Below, piece after piece: positions 6,887 to 9,119 of a stretch of 9,119 nucleotides of DNA. The first letter of the stretch is position 1, and the number at the start of each line of letters is the position of its first letter. Location: contig JAUROO010000108.1 of the NCBI GenBank assembly GCA_030829765.1, positions 1-9,119 of the forward strand, read 5' to 3'. A program made the position numbers and the translations under genes. Under the pieces are notes generated by a model that saw nothing but the letters and a program-made list of their open reading frames with translations, was not told where the DNA came from and made no database searches. The stretch is from Miltoncostaeales bacterium. GTDB lineage: Bacteria; Actinomycetota; Thermoleophilia; Miltoncostaeales; Miltoncostaeaceae.

Positions 6887-7821
6887 GAACCGCCCCGCGG
6901 CGGTACCGGCCCATCCGCCTGCACCAGGTCACCGAGGTGCTCGCGTGCGTACCGCACGAACGCCTCGCTCACCCGGCTGGGCGTGCGCCCCGCGTGACGC
7001 ACCAGCGAGAAGTCACGGGCCAGGCCGGCTCCGGTGACCTCAAGCGCCACGAGGCGCCCCTCGGCCACGTCGCGCTCGACCGCCAGGCGCGAGATGACCG
7101 TCATCCCGAGGCCGTCCAGCACGGCGACGCGCGCCGACTGCTGCAGGCCGAGTTCAAGGATGACCTCCAGGTCCCGTGGACGGATGCCCTCGGCCCGCAG
7201 GGCCGCCTCAAGCACCGCACGCACGCCGGATCCGCGCTGCTGGACGATGAGCGGCTGCGCCGCGAGGCCGGCGAGGGTGATCTCCCCCTCCGCGGCGAGG
7301 GGATGGTCGGGCGGGCAGATCACCACCAGCTCATCGCGCATGAATGGCTCGAACACCAGGCCGCGGTGGGGCCGGGCGGCACCCACCACGCCCAGTTCGA
7401 CCTCGTCATCCAGCACGCGGTCGCATACGGCCTGCGTGTCCTGGACCACCAGCGACACCTCGACCTCGGGGTTCTCGCGCTTGAAGCCCCCGAGCAGGTG
7501 CGGGAGGAGCAATTCGCCGGGGCCGGTGGACGACCCCAGGACGAGCGGGCCGGACAGGTGGTCGGCGAGGCCCGCGACATCGCGCAGCATGTCCGCCTCG
7601 AGCGCGAGCATCCTGCGCGCATGGGAATCGACCACGCGGCCGGCGTCGGTCAGCGTCACCCTGCGGCCGCTGCGGTCCAGGAGGCGCTCGCCGATGCGGT
7701 CCTCCAGCGAACGGATCTGGAACGACACCGCGGGCTGGGATATGCCGAGCTCCTCCGCGGCGTGCGAGAAGGAGCCCTTGTCCACCACGGTCCGGAGGGT
7801 CAGGAGCTGCCGCAGGTCCAT
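6883..7821 (-). CDS. LysR-family transcriptional regulator, CysL-like
   Basis: A 312-residue LysR-type regulator of standard length. The winged helix-turn-helix occupies residues 1-60, with FSHAAEELGISQPAVSFQIRS as the HTH and LEDRIGERLLDRSGRRVTLTDAG as the wing and linker. The effector domain starts near residue 92 with LVLGSSTGPGELLLPHLLGGF, where S98-T99 sits at the usual anion or ligand contact. Its form (GPGELLLP, FKRENPEVEVSLVVQDT, LDDEVELGVVGA) is most like CysL and selenium/sulfur-associated LysR proteins, as judged by eye. CysL of Bacillus activates sulfite reductase genes, which fits a neighbour that consumes sulfite. It is unusual in reading in the same direction as its likely targets and being coupled to the next gene by a GTGA overlap. 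A dyad operator candidate spans its start codon at 7821, and there is no clear Shine-Dalgarno. Confidence 0.93.
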   Translation of the reverse strand: MDLRQLLTLRTVVDKGSFSHAAEELGISQPAVSFQIRSLEDRIGERLLDRSGRRVTLTDAGRVVDSHARRMLALEADMLRDVAGLADHLSGPLVLGSSTGPGELLLPHLLGGFKRENPEVEVSLVVQDTQAVCDRVLDDEVELGVVGAARPHRGLVFEPFMRDELVVICPPDHPLAAEGEITLAGLAAQPLIVQQRGSGVRAVLEAALRAEGIRPRDLEVILELGLQQSARVAVLDGLGMTVISRLAVERDVAEGRLVALEVTGAGLARDFSLVRHAGRTPSRVSEAFVRYAREHLGDLVQADGPVPPRGGS

Positions 7822-7834
7822 AAGGGGACCTTAT
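7820..7834 (-). promoter_or_regulatory. Candidate LysR operator, T-N11-A dyad over the lysR start
   Basis: ATAAGG-GGA-CCTTAT is a perfect 6-bp inverted repeat with a 3-bp centre. It has the T-N11-A spacing (7821 to 7833) that defines LysR-type boxes and is AT-rich against a very GC-rich background. It covers the lysR ATG and the possible -10 element, a position that would give autorepression. The motif is seen directly; binding by this LysR protein is inferred. Confidence 0.55.
7828..7833 (-). promoter_or_regulatory. Possible -10 element for a leaderless lysR transcript
   Basis: On the minus strand TAAGGT matches the TAnnnT form of high-GC bacterial -10 elements and ends 6 nt before the A of the lysR ATG. 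That spacing would start the transcript at or next to the start codon. No Shine-Dalgarno is evident for lysR, which fits a leaderless message. No convincing -35 box is visible about 17 bp further upstream, so confidence is modest. Confidence 0.35.
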
Positions 7835-7861
7835 CCGAGCGGGCCCCAGGGGCGCGTGCGG

Positions 7862-8070
7862 CTACCTCTTGTCGGAGGTGAGGTGGTGCCGCCCCTCGGC
7901 GCACCAGTACACGAGGCCCGGGCCCTCCACGGCGCGCCCCACGCAGTAGGCGTCGGCGCGGTGCTCGCAGCAGGTGCGCCGCACCCGCGACAGCACGCCA
8001 TCGGGGCGCACGTGCTCGCAGCCCGGGGGGAGGATATCCGGACCCGCCAGAACGGTTACCTCGGCCGTCG

Positions 8071-8074
<4 letters not shown>
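7862..8074 (-). CDS. Small Cys/His-rich protein, possible metal binder
   Basis: A 70-residue protein that I do not recognise. After an N-terminal strand-like stretch (VTVLAGPDIL) it holds five cysteines and several histidines: C19-E-H21, C35-C36-E-H38, C44, C58 and H63-H64. The CEH triplet occurs twice, 17 residues apart, and the C-terminal half carries YWCAEGRHHL. This pattern could bind zinc or an iron-sulfur cluster, but the spacing does not match a ribbon or finger I can name. There is no signal peptide or membrane segment. ATG 8074 overlaps the stop of the upstream dehydratase gene as ATGA (8071-8074), which strongly supports translation. TAG (7862-7864) lies 40 bp before lysR. Coupling could tie it to the polysaccharide gene or place it in the sulfur-related run. 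Confidence 0.75.

Positions 8075-9119
<1,045 letters not shown>

Noticed and set aside
7843..7853. GCCCC-A-GGGGC dyad as a terminator between the Cys/His-rich gene and lysR
   Set aside because: A one-base loop cannot form a normal hairpin, no T-tract follows, and such GC dyads are frequent by chance in this composition.

Overview
The window is a very GC-rich, gene-dense bacterial chromosomal segment with almost no intergenic DNA. Base composition, codon use and gene families suggest a high-GC actinobacterium-like lineage, possibly an environmental or deep-branching one; I cannot assign a genus. There are no tRNA or rRNA genes, insertion sequences, CRISPR arrays or phage genes.

Left part (1-1450): the last 28 codons of an unknown plus-strand gene converge on a minus-strand SDR39U1/TIGR01777-type epimerase. 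A short divergent gap follows, then a plus-strand DUF4234-like membrane protein with a clear Shine-Dalgarno. Both convergent junctions, at 84-87 and 1447-1450, end in a single CTAG palindrome that supplies the stop codon to both genes.

Right part (1447-9119): eight genes lie head to tail on the minus strand with gaps from -4 to 40 bp, so they could form one operon or two. In transcription order they are: a long-form UDP-sugar 4,6-dehydratase (cut by the window edge), a 70-residue Cys/His-rich protein, a CysL-like LysR regulator, a short fumarate-reductase/aspartate-oxidase-type flavoprotein, a phosphosulfolactate synthase (ComA family), a secreted glycoside-hydrolase-like protein, a zinc-ribbon plus PAS-like protein, and an aldo/keto reductase.

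The main point of interest is the lysR-flavoprotein-comA trio (4872-7821). Its genes are joined by GTGA and ATGA 4-bp overlaps. ComA enzymes add sulfite to phosphoenolpyruvate, CysL-type LysR proteins control sulfite metabolism, and the flavoprotein belongs to a superfamily acting on C4-dicarboxylates, of which C3 sulfonates (cysteate, sulfolactate, sulfoacrylate) are close analogues. I infer a candidate sulfonate-forming or sulfite-handling module different from the known coenzyme M route, since no comB/C/D/E or xcb-type genes are visible here. A 15-bp perfect dyad (ATAAGG-N3-CCTTAT, a T-N11-A LysR box) overlaps a possible leaderless -10 element and the lysR start codon, which would suit autorepression of the module.
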